Below the pieces are notes generated by a model. It searched no databases and had not been told where the DNA came from. It was given only the letters and a program-made list of their open reading frames with translations. The translations under genes and the position numbers were made by a program. DNA of 64,000 bases from Rhizobium sp. Leaf453 (GTDB lineage Bacteria; Pseudomonadota; Alphaproteobacteria; Rhizobiales; Rhizobiaceae): positions 72,420 to 136,419 of the forward strand of contig NZ_LMRG01000023.1 in assembly GCF_001425605.1 (NCBI RefSeq), in the 5' to 3' direction. This document shows, one piece after another, positions 43,747 through 52,880 of the stretch (position 1 is its first letter; the number at the start of each line of letters is the position of its first letter).

Positions 43747-45326
43747 GGTCTTGTCTCCGAGAGGATGCGTTTGGCCGCAAGCAGCCCCGGCAGGCCGGAT
43801 ATGCCGCCGCCCGGATGCGAGCCGGCGCTGGCGAGATAGAGGCCGGAGAGTGGCGTCGCATAACCGGCGGCGGCGTTGACCGGGCGATTGACCAGAAGCT
43901 GGTCGGCCTGCAGTTCGCCATGATGCCAGTGGCCGCCGGGCAGGTTGTAATGCATTTCCATATCGGCCGGGGTCATCAGATTGCTGGCGACGATGTTTTG
44001 GGAAAGGCCCGGCGCATAGTGTTCCAGCTTATCGAGGATGATCTTTTCGAAAGCCGGTTTGCCGTTATCCCAGCCACATTTGAGGTCGTAAGGGGCAAAT
44101 TCCACCAATGCCGACAGCGTTGCGCCCTTGGATGGTGCGAGTGTCGGGTCGGCAAGGCTGGGGATGGTGATTTCCATCACGGGATCGGGGGAGAACTCGC
44201 CATATTTTGCCGGGTTGAAGGCGTCTTCGACATGGGTGATCGAGCGGGCGATGACCAGCCGTCCGCGAAGATCGTCGGTGGAAACGCCGGTGAAGGAGGG
44301 CAGGCGATCAAGCGCGAGATCGAGCTTGGCGACATTGCCCTTCGAGCGGATATTACCGACGGCACGGACGAAACCGGTATCGAGGTCGGCGGTATCGCAG
44401 AGAGCGAGGAATGTTGCCTTCGGATGCGCCGCCGACACGATGACGGGTGCGCTGAGTTGTTCGCCGCTGGCGAGAACGACACCGTTTGCCGCGCCGCGAT
44501 CGGCGAGAATGCGGGTGACGGATTCTCCGGTTCGGGTCGTGACGCCGGCGCTTCTCGCTACCTTCTCAAAAGCCGGAGCAAGTGCACCCATGCCCCCCTT
44601 GGGAACATATTGCATGCCGGTCCGGCCGTTGGCCTCGCCGGTCAGGCGGTAGTATAGCCCGAGCAGCGAGGTCGGCGAGCGCGGGCCGAGGTGGATGCCG
44701 AGCGTGGCGTCGAAGGCGACAAGCCCCTTCAGCCGGTCGTCGCTCAGATATTCGTCGGCGACATCGGCGACATTCATCAGCAGCATGCGCAGGAAATCAC
44801 GGCCTTCCTCGCGGCCCCTGGTGAGGAGGCTCAGGCCCGCACCGGCGAATGCACCGAGGTCGTTCATCCTGACATTGCCGATTTCCGGCGGGCGCCGCTT
44901 GAGGAAGCGCTTGAGGATGCCGGCCTGGAAAATCAGCTTCTTGCGCATGGCCGCAAAAGCCTTTGCTTCCGCTGTACTGACGCCATCGATGGTTTCGCCA
45001 TAGGCGCCGCGCAACACCGCGTGCTTGCCATCAAGGGATAGCGCGATGGTCGGCAGTGCTTCGGTTGTTCTCGTCTCCAGACCCAGAAGTTCCGCGACCT
45101 CCGGATCAAGACGGTTGACGATGTGGGCGAGAGCGGCGGCACGGTAGCCGGAGTGGAATTCGTAGCCGCGCATCGCGCCACCGGTGCGTTCGGCCGCTTC
45201 CAGCAGGAGGACCTTGCGGCCACCCTTCGCAAGCACGGTTGCGGCCGTCATCCCGTTATGGCCGCCGCCGATGACGATGGCGTCGAAAGCGCCTGAGATG
45301 TTGCGGGCAGGATCAGATGACGTCAT
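43743..45326 (-). CDS. FAD oxidoreductase, phytoene-dehydrogenase/PYROXD2-like (1)
   Basis: The 527-residue protein has an N-terminal Rossmann FAD motif (DAIVIGGGHNGMTAATVLAK, about residues 15-34) and the C-terminal FAD-closing motif LYLASAGSHPGGGISGLPG. It is of the CrtI/PYROXD2 group of amine-oxidase-fold flavoproteins. No carotenoid genes are near; the context suggests oxidation of an amine. It shares its fold with the next protein but is clearly diverged, and overlaps that gene by 14 bp and the GcvT-like gene by 4 bp. Confidence 0.86.
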   Translation of the reverse strand: MTSSDPARNISGAFDAIVIGGGHNGMTAATVLAKGGRKVLLLEAAERTGGAMRGYEFHSGYRAAALAHIVNRLDPEVAELLGLETRTTEALPTIALSLDGKHAVLRGAYGETIDGVSTAEAKAFAAMRKKLIFQAGILKRFLKRRPPEIGNVRMNDLGAFAGAGLSLLTRGREEGRDFLRMLLMNVADVADEYLSDDRLKGLVAFDATLGIHLGPRSPTSLLGLYYRLTGEANGRTGMQYVPKGGMGALAPAFEKVARSAGVTTRTGESVTRILADRGAANGVVLASGEQLSAPVIVSAAHPKATFLALCDTADLDTGFVRAVGNIRSKGNVAKLDLALDRLPSFTGVSTDDLRGRLVIARSITHVEDAFNPAKYGEFSPDPVMEITIPSLADPTLAPSKGATLSALVEFAPYDLKCGWDNGKPAFEKIILDKLEHYAPGLSQNIVASNLMTPADMEMHYNLPGGHWHHGELQADQLLVNRPVNAAAGYATPLSGLYLASAGSHPGGGISGLPGLLAAKRILSETRP

Positions 45327-46932
45327 GGGCCGGGCTCATTTCAGCGGGTTTCATCTTGAGGTCGCGCAGGATTTCGGCGGCAGCATTGCGGCCGGGTGCG
45401 CCCATGACGCCGCCGCCGGGATGGGTGGAGGAGCCGCAGAGATAGAGGCCGGGGACCGGCGTGCGGTACTGTGCATAACCAGGCACCGGGCGGTTGAAGA
45501 GAAGCTGGTCGAAGGTTAGTTCGCCCTGGAAGATATTGCCTTCCGTCAGGCCAACTTCGGCCTCGATCTCGCGCGGGGTTCTGACTTCCATATGCAGGAT
45601 TCGATCGCGGAAGCCGGGCGAATAGTCGGCGATCTGGCTGACGACGGTGTCGGCAAACGCATCGCGGTCGGCATCCGTCCAGTCCCGTCCGGTGAGCTGC
45701 GGTGGACAATATTGCACGAAACAGCTCATGAAATGTTTTCCCGGCGGCGCCATGGTCGGATCAAGTGTTGTCGGGATCACCATGTCGACGAAGGGATCGG
45801 CGGAATAGCGGCCCGCTTTCCAGTCGTCATAGGCGCGCTCCATGCGCTCCATCGAATCGGTGAAATGCAGGTCGCCGCGAATGCAGGACGAGCCCTTGGG
45901 AAGAGCTGGAAATTCCGGCAGGCTGTCGAGCGCGATGTTGAGCTTGCCGGACGAGCCGCGCATCTTGAAGTGCTTGACCCGATGCACGAAGGTTTCGGGC
46001 AGGGCGTCTTCCTCGACGAGCTTCAGGAAGGTGCGCTTGACGTCGGCATTGGAGACGACGAGGTTGCCGCGCACCTCTTCACCGTCGGCCAGGATCACAC
46101 CGGTCGCGCGGCCGCTGCGGGTCATGACCTTTGCAATATCGGCGCCCGTGCGGATCGTGCCGCCGGACGCCTTGAAGGAGGAGGCGAGCGCCTGCGTGAC
46201 GGCGCCCATGCCGCCGCGCGCATAACCCCAGGCGCCGACCGAGCCGTCGACCTCGCCCATATAGTGATGCAGCAGGACGTAGGCCGTGCCGGGGGACATC
46301 GGGCCAAGGGCGGTGCCGATGATGCCGGAGAGCGCGAGGTAAGCCTTGATGACGTCGGTCTCGAAATATTCGTCGAGAAAATCCGAGATCGACATGGTCC
46401 AGAAGCGCAGCGTCTGCGCCATGTCGTGCGGGGAGAATTCGCCGAATTTCTTGCCGAGATAGAGCAGTTCGGAAATGTCGCGCGGCTTGAACGAGAAGGG
46501 GTCAGGCGCGGTGCGCATCAGGAGTGGCTGGATGAACCGGCACTGGCGGGTGACATCGCGGGCGTAACGGTCATAGGCCTCGGCATCGCGCTTCGAATAG
46601 CGGGCGAATTCGCGGCGATGGCTGTCATGGTCGCGGTAGGAGGCGATGTAGTCGCCGTCGCGTGTGAAGACGGCTCCACCTTCGTATGCGATGACCTGCA
46701 GGCCGTGTTTCGGCAGTTCGAGGTCGCGCATGATCTCGGGGCGAAACAGCGAGCAGACATAGGAACAGTTGGAATAAAGGAAGCCCGGCGTCAGTTCGCG
46801 GCTGGTTGCGGCGCCGCCCACCCAGTCGTTCTTTTCGAGCACGAGCACATCGAGCCCGGCGCGCTGCAGGTAGCAGGCTGCGACGAGGCCGTTATGGCCG
46901 CCTCCGATCATCACCACATCGTATTTTTTCAT
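45313..46932 (-). CDS. FAD oxidoreductase, phytoene-dehydrogenase/PYROXD2-like (2)
   Basis: The 539-residue protein has the FAD motif DVVMIGGGHNGLVAACYLQR at the N-terminus and LYLCGSSTHPGGGVMGAPGR at the C-terminus. It is the first gene of the operon FAD2 - FAD1 - GcvT - 79-residue protein. The two paralogues are translated in series with a 14-bp overlap and may form a heteromer or catalyse successive steps (inference). The motif copy at 46994-47009 lies 62 bp upstream of its start. Confidence 0.86.
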   Translation of the reverse strand: MKKYDVVMIGGGHNGLVAACYLQRAGLDVLVLEKNDWVGGAATSRELTPGFLYSNCSYVCSLFRPEIMRDLELPKHGLQVIAYEGGAVFTRDGDYIASYRDHDSHRREFARYSKRDAEAYDRYARDVTRQCRFIQPLLMRTAPDPFSFKPRDISELLYLGKKFGEFSPHDMAQTLRFWTMSISDFLDEYFETDVIKAYLALSGIIGTALGPMSPGTAYVLLHHYMGEVDGSVGAWGYARGGMGAVTQALASSFKASGGTIRTGADIAKVMTRSGRATGVILADGEEVRGNLVVSNADVKRTFLKLVEEDALPETFVHRVKHFKMRGSSGKLNIALDSLPEFPALPKGSSCIRGDLHFTDSMERMERAYDDWKAGRYSADPFVDMVIPTTLDPTMAPPGKHFMSCFVQYCPPQLTGRDWTDADRDAFADTVVSQIADYSPGFRDRILHMEVRTPREIEAEVGLTEGNIFQGELTFDQLLFNRPVPGYAQYRTPVPGLYLCGSSTHPGGGVMGAPGRNAAAEILRDLKMKPAEMSPAHDVI

Positions 46933-46993
46933 GTCGGGTTTCTCCCTCGATGTAAAAAATCTGGCATGAAAAGCAGAAAGTTGTCCAGATATA

Positions 46994-47009
46994 TTGAATG
47001 AATATTCAG
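46994..47009. promoter_or_regulatory. Regulon operator, site A
   Basis: TTGAA-TGAATA-TTCAG. Its reverse complement matches site C (56775-56790) at 14 of 16 positions. It lies between the divergent flavoprotein operon (start 46932) and the methyltransferase-TetR operon (start 47081), the ideal place for autoregulation by the TetR. Confidence 0.7.
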
Positions 47010-47080
47010 CAAGTATGTTGCAATCCTCTGATTATGCGATAGGATTTCGTGTCAGAGGCTGAGCGGATTGAAAGACCGAC

Positions 47081-47884
47081 ATGATCGAGACGCCGACGCA
47101 GGATCCGGAATATGACGATGCGGCCATCCGCTTTCTCGCCGTGCTTTGGGGTGAGGGCTACCTCTCGCCGGGCGGGCCGGAAGAGGTCGACCGCGTTCTG
47201 GCCGGGCTCGATCTGTCCGGAAAGCGCGTTCTGGATCTGGGCTGTGGGGCGGGCGGCATCACGTTGCATATCGCTCGCACGCATCATCCGGCCGAGATTA
47301 CCGGGTTCGATGTCGAGCTGCCGGTGATCGAGGTGGCGCGTCGCGCGGCTGATCTGGCCGGACTTTCTCATAAGGTCTCCTTTGTGCAGGCGGCGCCCGG
47401 CAAGCTTCCCTTTGTCGATGACAGTTTCGACATCATTTTTTCCAAGGATGCGCTGGTGCATGTAGCCGACAAGGAGGCGATCTTTCGCGATATCTTCCGG
47501 GTGCTGAAGCCCGGCGGTGTGTTTGCTGCATCCGACTGGATGATCGGGCATGATGGTGAGCCGTCGGCGGAGATGCGGGATTATCTGGATGCCGAGGGAT
47601 TGAGCTTCGGCATGGCGTCGTCGGCGCGGTATCTGTCGGAGATGCGGGCTGCCGGTTTTCACGGTGCTACGTCGACAAACCGCAACGAATGGTACCGGGA
47701 GGTGGCACGGGGCGAGCTTCATCGCCTGCAGGGGCCGCTGCGCGCCGCCGCTGTCGCCGAAGTCGGCGAGGCCTATGTCGACAAGAACATTCGCACCTGG
47801 TCCGCCATGCAGAAGGTGCTTGACACCGGGGAGCATTGTCCCACTCATCTGCGCGGTCAAAAACCGGGCGGGAGCGCAGCATGA
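47081..47884 (+). CDS. SAM-dependent methyltransferase, phosphoethanolamine-methyltransferase-like
   Basis: The 267-residue class I methyltransferase has motif [11 protein letters not shown] (about residues 50-59), an acidic loop GFDVE, motif [13 protein letters not shown] and post-II VLKPGG. The [20 protein letters not shown] stretch resembles plant and nematode PMT enzymes that methylate phosphoethanolamine; phosphobase specificity is only a guess. It is odd in what looks like a demethylation system; it may recycle or sense a methyl group. It overlaps the TetR gene by 4 bp (ATGA). Confidence 0.83.
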   Translation: MIETPTQDPEYDDAAIRFLAVLWGEGYLSPGGPEEVDRVLAGLDLSGKRVLDLGCGAGGITLHIARTHHPAEITGFDVELPVIEVARRAADLAGLSHKVSFVQAAPGKLPFVDDSFDIIFSKDALVHVADKEAIFRDIFRVLKPGGVFAASDWMIGHDGEPSAEMRDYLDAEGLSFGMASSARYLSEMRAAGFHGATSTNRNEWYREVARGELHRLQGPLRAAAVAEVGEAYVDKNIRTWSAMQKVLDTGEHCPTHLRGQKPGGSAA

Positions 47885-48585
47885 CCGTTGTTCTCAGCCT
47901 CAAGGGCAAGAAGGTTGCGCTGAGAATGAAGGCAGTATCTGCGGCGGTGGAAGCCGGTGAAAAAGGCGGGCGTGGCCGCAAGGCTTCCAAGGAAACACGC
48001 CGCCAGCAACTGATCGAAGCAACCATCGATTCGCTCGCCAAGCGCGGCTATGCCGAGACCACCCTTGCCGATGTCGCCGATGGCGCCGGCCTGTCACGCG
48101 GCATCGTCAATTTCCATTTCGAGAGCAAGGAAAACCTGCTGATCGCCACGCTGCAATTCATGGCGGACGAATATGGCGCCCATTGGAGTGCCGCGTTGGA
48201 AAAGGCGGGCGAGAGCGCCGCCTCGCGGCTCTGGGCGCTGGTGGCCGCCGATTTCGATCGCAAGATTTGCACCAAGCGCAAGCTGGCCGCCTGGTGCGCC
48301 TTCTGGGGCGAGGCGAAGTCGCGGCCGACCTATCAGGCGCTCTGCGGTGCGCGCGACGTCAAGTACCAGGACACGTTCATTTCCCTTTGCGCCGAACTCA
48401 AGGCGGAAGCTGGTTACGGCTACGACGCCGAAACCATCGCGTTGTCGCTCGGCGCCATGATGGAAGGGCTGTGGTTTCGCCTGATGATGGGCGACGGACT
48501 GACGCGCGAAAAGGCACATGCCGCATCGATCGAATATCTGGTCTCGGTCTTTCCGGGCCACATGACCCATCACGGGCCGAAATAG
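47881..48585 (+). CDS. TetR-family regulator, BetI-like
   Basis: The 234-residue protein has an N-terminal TetR helix-turn-helix ([20 protein letters not shown] then [20 protein letters not shown] and [11 protein letters not shown]) followed by a BetI-type ligand domain ([18 protein letters not shown]). BetI responds to choline, so a quaternary-amine effector is plausible. The first 45 or so residues are extra compared with BetI, so the true start may be ATG at 47926; 47881 is used because it overlaps the preceding stop. It is the best candidate to bind the three 16-bp sites A-C. Confidence 0.88.
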   Translation: MTVVLSLKGKKVALRMKAVSAAVEAGEKGGRGRKASKETRRQQLIEATIDSLAKRGYAETTLADVADGAGLSRGIVNFHFESKENLLIATLQFMADEYGAHWSAALEKAGESAASRLWALVAADFDRKICTKRKLAAWCAFWGEAKSRPTYQALCGARDVKYQDTFISLCAELKAEAGYGYDAETIALSLGAMMEGLWFRLMMGDGLTREKAHAASIEYLVSVFPGHMTHHGPK

Positions 48586-48617
48586 GGAACACCAAAAAAA
48601 CGGGGAAGGAGACTGGC

Positions 48618-49700
48618 ATGCCGGTAATGAGATTGGTCCGGAATTGCGGCGCGGCTGCGCTGGTTGCTTCGTTGATGTCGGGTGCGACCCTTCCGGTGCT
48701 TGCCGCCGACAATATCACCATTTTCGACTGGTCGGGCTACGAAGACCCGGCCTTCCATCCCGCCTATACCGCCAAATACGGAACCGAGCCTGACTTCAGC
48801 TTCTTCGGCGACGAGGAAGAGGCATTTCAAAAGCTACGGTCCGCCTTCAAGGCGGATCTCGCCCATCCCTGTTCGCAGAGCGTTAACAAGTGGCGCGAGG
48901 CCGGCATGCTGGAGCCGCTCGACACGTCGAAGCTGACGGCGTGGAATGATACGCTACCGGGCATCAAATCCATGAAGGGGCTGATGACCTCCGACGACGG
49001 TACGGCCTGGTTCCTGCCGTTCGAATGGGGCAACACTGTCCTGACCTATCGCACCGATACGGTGAAGCCCGAGGAGGTCCAGTCGCTGAAGGCCTTCGCC
49101 GATCCGAAATTCAAGGATCGGGTCTCGATCGGTGACAATGTGGACGACGCCTATGCGCTGGCCAGCCTTGCTGTCGGCGTCAAGGACTGGACGAAAATGA
49201 CGGACGCCCAGTTTGCCGAGGCCTCCGCCTTCCTGCGCGAAGTCCACAAGAATGTAAGGCTCTACTGGACCGACAATACCGAGGTCAGCCAGGCGATGGC
49301 GAGCGGCGAGGTCGATCTCGCCTGGGCCTGGAACGAGACGGTGACGACGCTGCAGAAGGATGGCGTGCCCGCCGACGTCAAGCGGGATACGACGGAGGGC
49401 CTCTCGACCTGGGTTTGCGGTTATGTCCGGCTGAAAGGGGGCGAGGGTTCGCAGGACCAGCAATACGACTTCCTGAATGCGATCAGCGATCCCGCGATTA
49501 CCGGCTATCTCGTCAACGACTGGGGGTATGGCCACGCCAATGCCAAGGGGATGGCCTTCGTCGATCCCAAGATATTGGCCGAGAAGGGCTATGCCGATGT
49601 CGACAAGTTCGTCGATAAGACGCTATTCCAGTCGCCGGTTCCAACGGAGTTGCACCAGAAGATGATTGCCGAATTCGAGAAGATCAAGGCGGGCTATTGA
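48618..49700 (+). CDS. ABC importer substrate-binding protein (PotD/PotF-like)
   Basis: The 360-residue protein has a Sec signal peptide (about residues 1-29, ending PVLAADN). The mature part starts NITIFDWSGYEDPAFHPAY, typical of polyamine-binding-type proteins. Acidic and aromatic residues in the cleft (DWSGYED, FEWGNTVLTYRTD, YWTDNTEVSQAMASGEVDLA, WAWNET) suit a cationic ligand. AAGGAG precedes the ATG. The cognate ATPase and permeases are on the opposite strand at 50975-53794. Confidence 0.88.
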   Translation: MPVMRLVRNCGAAALVASLMSGATLPVLAADNITIFDWSGYEDPAFHPAYTAKYGTEPDFSFFGDEEEAFQKLRSAFKADLAHPCSQSVNKWREAGMLEPLDTSKLTAWNDTLPGIKSMKGLMTSDDGTAWFLPFEWGNTVLTYRTDTVKPEEVQSLKAFADPKFKDRVSIGDNVDDAYALASLAVGVKDWTKMTDAQFAEASAFLREVHKNVRLYWTDNTEVSQAMASGEVDLAWAWNETVTTLQKDGVPADVKRDTTEGLSTWVCGYVRLKGGEGSQDQQYDFLNAISDPAITGYLVNDWGYGHANAKGMAFVDPKILAEKGYADVDKFVDKTLFQSPVPTELHQKMIAEFEKIKAGY

Positions 49701-50974
49701 GCGAATACGATGCGGATGTGATTGTCGTCGGGGCCGGCTTTGCCGGCCTTTCGGCGGCTGAAGCGCTGGTTTTTGCCGGGCGCGATGTCCTCGTGCTCGA
49801 GGCGCGTAGCCGTGTTGGCGGACGGGTGGCCTCGGACGCATTTTCCAACGGTGTCCGTTTCGATACGGGCGGGCAATTCGTCTGCGACGAGATGCCGGAG
49901 GTCATGGCTTTGATCCGAAGGCTCGGTTTCTCTTTTCTGGAAACCCCGACGGAAGGCGCCTTCCAGGTTCAGCCGGCCGGTGCCGCGGAGACAGGCTACA
50001 GCTTTGCGGAATCCGGCCGTATCCGGGCGCGGGCCAACCGGATCAATCCGCGCGATCCCGCCATTGCCGGTTTGACGGTCGAAGCCTGGCTTGCGCGGCA
50101 GACCGATCCGCCGGGCGCCAAGGCCGGTTATCAGGCGATGGTCGAGGGATTGTGGTGCCGCTCCATCAGTGAAATTCCACTCTGGTATGTCATCGACAAT
50201 GACCGGCGCACGACAAGCAATGGCAACGAGTTGCAGTATTCCGTCGGTGGCACGATCCACGCCGTCGCGGAAGCGCTGGCGGCGTCACTTGGGCTGCGCG
50301 TGCGCCTCGGCATGCCCGTTGCGCGCATCGCGCGCGGGGACGGTTCCGTCGCGGTGACGACCGGCACTGGCGAGACTTTCCGGGCACGACAGGTCATCGT
50401 CGCCATACCGCCGGTGATGGCGTCGCGCATCGAGCACGAACCGGCGTTGCCGGCAACTCTTGCCGAAGCACTCGGCGCTTGGAAAAGCGGAACGGTGATC
50501 AAGGCCTTGGTCGAATATGAGCGGCCGTTCTGGCGCGATGCCGGGCTGAGCGGCATGGTGATGTGGCGCGACGTGCTTGGCCTTTTCGCCTGCGATGTCA
50601 GCAGCCATCATGCGTCTGCACTCGTAGTGTTTGCGGGCGGGCCGCTGGCGGTCGACTGGAGCGGCAAGGGGGAGGATTTCGTTCGCGCCGAGATGCTTCG
50701 GCGGCTGGCGGCCGCTTTCGGCGATGCGGCGAAAACACCGATCGATTTCCGGATGCGCAATTGGGTCGGCGATCGCTGGAGTGGTGGTGGATATAGCGAT
50801 GTCATCACCGACCTGTCGGCCTATGACGCCGAGACCGTTATAAGGGCCGGTGCGCCGCCGGTGCATTTCGCCTCGTCGGAACTCGCATCCTCCTTCCCCG
50901 CCTATGTCGAGGGCGCGATCGTTGCTGGCCGGGAGGCGGCCGCGCGTCTTCTGGCGTCTTTGCAAGAGGCCTGA
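49697..50974 (+). CDS. Flavin amine oxidase (monoamine-oxidase-like)
   Basis: The 425-residue protein has the FAD motif DVIVVGAGFAGLSAAEAL with VLEARSRVGGRV, the amine-oxidase core, and a C-terminal FAD/substrate region ending FPAYVEGAIVAGREAAARLL. It would oxidise a primary, secondary or tertiary amine to the imine or aldehyde. TTG start at 49697 overlaps the binding-protein stop (TTGA), implying coupled synthesis with the importer component. Its stop directly abuts the stop of the converging ATPase gene, with no spacer. Confidence 0.87.
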   Translation: MSEYDADVIVVGAGFAGLSAAEALVFAGRDVLVLEARSRVGGRVASDAFSNGVRFDTGGQFVCDEMPEVMALIRRLGFSFLETPTEGAFQVQPAGAAETGYSFAESGRIRARANRINPRDPAIAGLTVEAWLARQTDPPGAKAGYQAMVEGLWCRSISEIPLWYVIDNDRRTTSNGNELQYSVGGTIHAVAEALAASLGLRVRLGMPVARIARGDGSVAVTTGTGETFRARQVIVAIPPVMASRIEHEPALPATLAEALGAWKSGTVIKALVEYERPFWRDAGLSGMVMWRDVLGLFACDVSSHHASALVVFAGGPLAVDWSGKGEDFVRAEMLRRLAAAFGDAAKTPIDFRMRNWVGDRWSGGGYSDVITDLSAYDAETVIRAGAPPVHFASSELASSFPAYVEGAIVAGREAAARLLASLQEA

Positions 50975-52063
50975 TCAGTCCGCCAGCGCCACCAGCGCAT
51001 CGGGATCGTAGGCCAGCCGGATTGGGGCGCCGACGGGAATGTCGTCTGCGCCGAAATTGTTGGTTTCCGACACCGAGAGCGGTTTTTCAAGGCCGGGCAC
51101 ATCGACGATCAGGTGAGTAATCTCGCCGAAATAATGCCGGTCGACCACCTGCCCCTGAACCTCGCATTCGGCTTTCGCATCGTCCCAGAGTACCCGCAGC
51201 CGTTCCGGGCGAATGCCGATGGTCGCTTGGCCGTTGCTGGCGGTGAATCCGCGCGGTTTGGTGAGGGTTACCTTGCCGAAACGGGCTGTTTCGACGGAGA
51301 GGTTAATACCGTTTTCGCCGGTGATCTTTGCCGTCATGAAATTCATGCCGCCGAGGAAGTCCGCCACCTGCCGGGTCAGCGGATGCTGGTAGATCTCCTT
51401 TGGTGTGGCCACCTGGGCAATCCTGCCGCCGAACATGACGGCGATGCGGTCGGACATGGCGAGCGCTTCATACTGATCATGCGTGACGAGAACGAAGGTG
51501 ATGCCGACGGCCTTTTGCAGCGAGCGCAGTTCGACCTGCATTTCCTCGCGCAGCTTCTTGTCGAGGGCAGACAGGGGTTCGTCGAGCAGCAGAACCTTCG
51601 GCCGCATGACCAGTGCCCGTGCCAGCGCGACACGCTGCCGCTGGCCGCCCGACAGTTCATGCGCCTTTCGCTTGCCAAGGGCCGAGAGACGTACCTGTTC
51701 CAGCGCCTTGCCCACGCGCTGGCGCTCCTCTTCGGCGCCAAGTTTCAGGCGTTTCAGGCCATAAGCGACGTTTTCCTCGACGTTGAGATGCGGGAAGATC
51801 GCGTAGTTCTGGAACACCATGTTGGTCGGCCGCCGGTTTGGCGGCACACCGATCGCCGACTGGCCGTCGATGCGGATATCGCCCGCGGTCGGCGTGTCGA
51901 AGCCGGCGATCGATCGCAGAAGCGTGGTCTTGCCGCAGCCGGAAGGGCCGAGCAGCGAGAAGAATTCGCCGGCGCTGATATCGAGGCTGACATCGTCGAG
52001 CGCCTTGTAGATCCCGTAATAGCGGCTGACCGCATCAATTTCGATCATGGGTTTGTCAGCCAT
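50975..52063 (-). CDS. ABC importer ATPase (PotA-like)
   Basis: The 362-residue ATPase has Walker A GPSGCGKTTLL, signature LSGGQRQRVALARAL, Walker B LLLDEPLSALD and switch HDQYEAL, with a C-terminal TOBE domain. It is last in the leftward operon permease - permease - ATPase, overlapping the upstream permease gene by 8 bp. It is distinct from the ATPase at 34717. Confidence 0.92.
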   Translation of the reverse strand: MADKPMIEIDAVSRYYGIYKALDDVSLDISAGEFFSLLGPSGCGKTTLLRSIAGFDTPTAGDIRIDGQSAIGVPPNRRPTNMVFQNYAIFPHLNVEENVAYGLKRLKLGAEEERQRVGKALEQVRLSALGKRKAHELSGGQRQRVALARALVMRPKVLLLDEPLSALDKKLREEMQVELRSLQKAVGITFVLVTHDQYEALAMSDRIAVMFGGRIAQVATPKEIYQHPLTRQVADFLGGMNFMTAKITGENGINLSVETARFGKVTLTKPRGFTASNGQATIGIRPERLRVLWDDAKAECEVQGQVVDRHYFGEITHLIVDVPGLEKPLSVSETNNFGADDIPVGAPIRLAYDPDALVALAD

Positions 52064-52880
52064 GGACGGCTCCTTGGGCTTGCATGCGGCGTTCGGCGCG
52101 GCGGCGCAGGATTTCGGCTGTAGTGAGCAGGATGACGGACAGTGCGATCATCAGGCTGCCCAGCGCCAGCACGCTCGGCAGCTTGGCGGCAAAGCGCAAC
52201 TGGCCCCAGATATAGACCGGCAGCGTCGGTTCGGTGCCGGAGAGGAAGAAGGCGAGGATGAATTCATCCAGCGAAATGGTGAAGGAGACCAGCAGACTGG
52301 AAATGATCGCCGGTGCCACTACCGGCAGCGTGACGCGCCGGAAGGTTCCGAAGGCGGTTTCACCGAGATCGAGCGATGCCTCTTCCAGCGAGCGGTCGAA
52401 GCCCTCGAAACCGGAGATCAGCACGGAGAGCGCATAGGGCAGGCAGAACACCGTCTGGCCGAGAATGACGGTTGCCAGCGACAGTTCGATGCCGATCTGC
52501 AGCACGATCATCAACAGCGAGACTGCGACGATGATTTCGGGCAGGAACAGTGGCGCCATCAGCAGGCCGGTGGCCGCCTGCTGACCACGGAAGCGATAGC
52601 GGGTGATGGCGCGGGCAGCGCAGATGGCAAGGCCGGTCGAGAGGATGGAAACGGTGACGCCGACGATCAGGCTGTTGCGGGCGGCATCCAGCATGGCCGA
52701 ATTGCCCCAGAGAGAGGCGTACCATTTGGTGGTGAAGCCGGCGAGCGGGAAGGTCGTGGAGGCGGCATTGTTGAACGAGAAGATCGGCAGCAGCAGGATC
52801 GGCAGGTAAAGGAACGCGAGGTAGACCGTCACATAGGCGGGCAGCCAGCGGGATTTCTGAATTCCATGACGTCCGCTCAT
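52056..52880 (-). CDS. ABC importer permease (PotC-like)
   Basis: The 274-residue protein has six membrane segments and an EAA loop (SLEEASLDLGETAFGTFRRV). It overlaps the upstream permease gene by 4 bp and the ATPase gene by 8 bp. Confidence 0.9.
   Translation of the reverse strand: MSGRHGIQKSRWLPAYVTVYLAFLYLPILLLPIFSFNNAASTTFPLAGFTTKWYASLWGNSAMLDAARNSLIVGVTVSILSTGLAICAARAITRYRFRGQQAATGLLMAPLFLPEIIVAVSLLMIVLQIGIELSLATVILGQTVFCLPYALSVLISGFEGFDRSLEEASLDLGETAFGTFRRVTLPVVAPAIISSLLVSFTISLDEFILAFFLSGTEPTLPVYIWGQLRFAAKLPSVLALGSLMIALSVILLTTAEILRRRAERRMQAQGAVHG

Noticed and set aside
43743-46932. Carotenoid biosynthesis (crtI) genes
   Set aside because: The proteins share the CrtI fold, but no crtB, crtE or other carotenoid gene is present, and all neighbours concern amine transport and oxidation.
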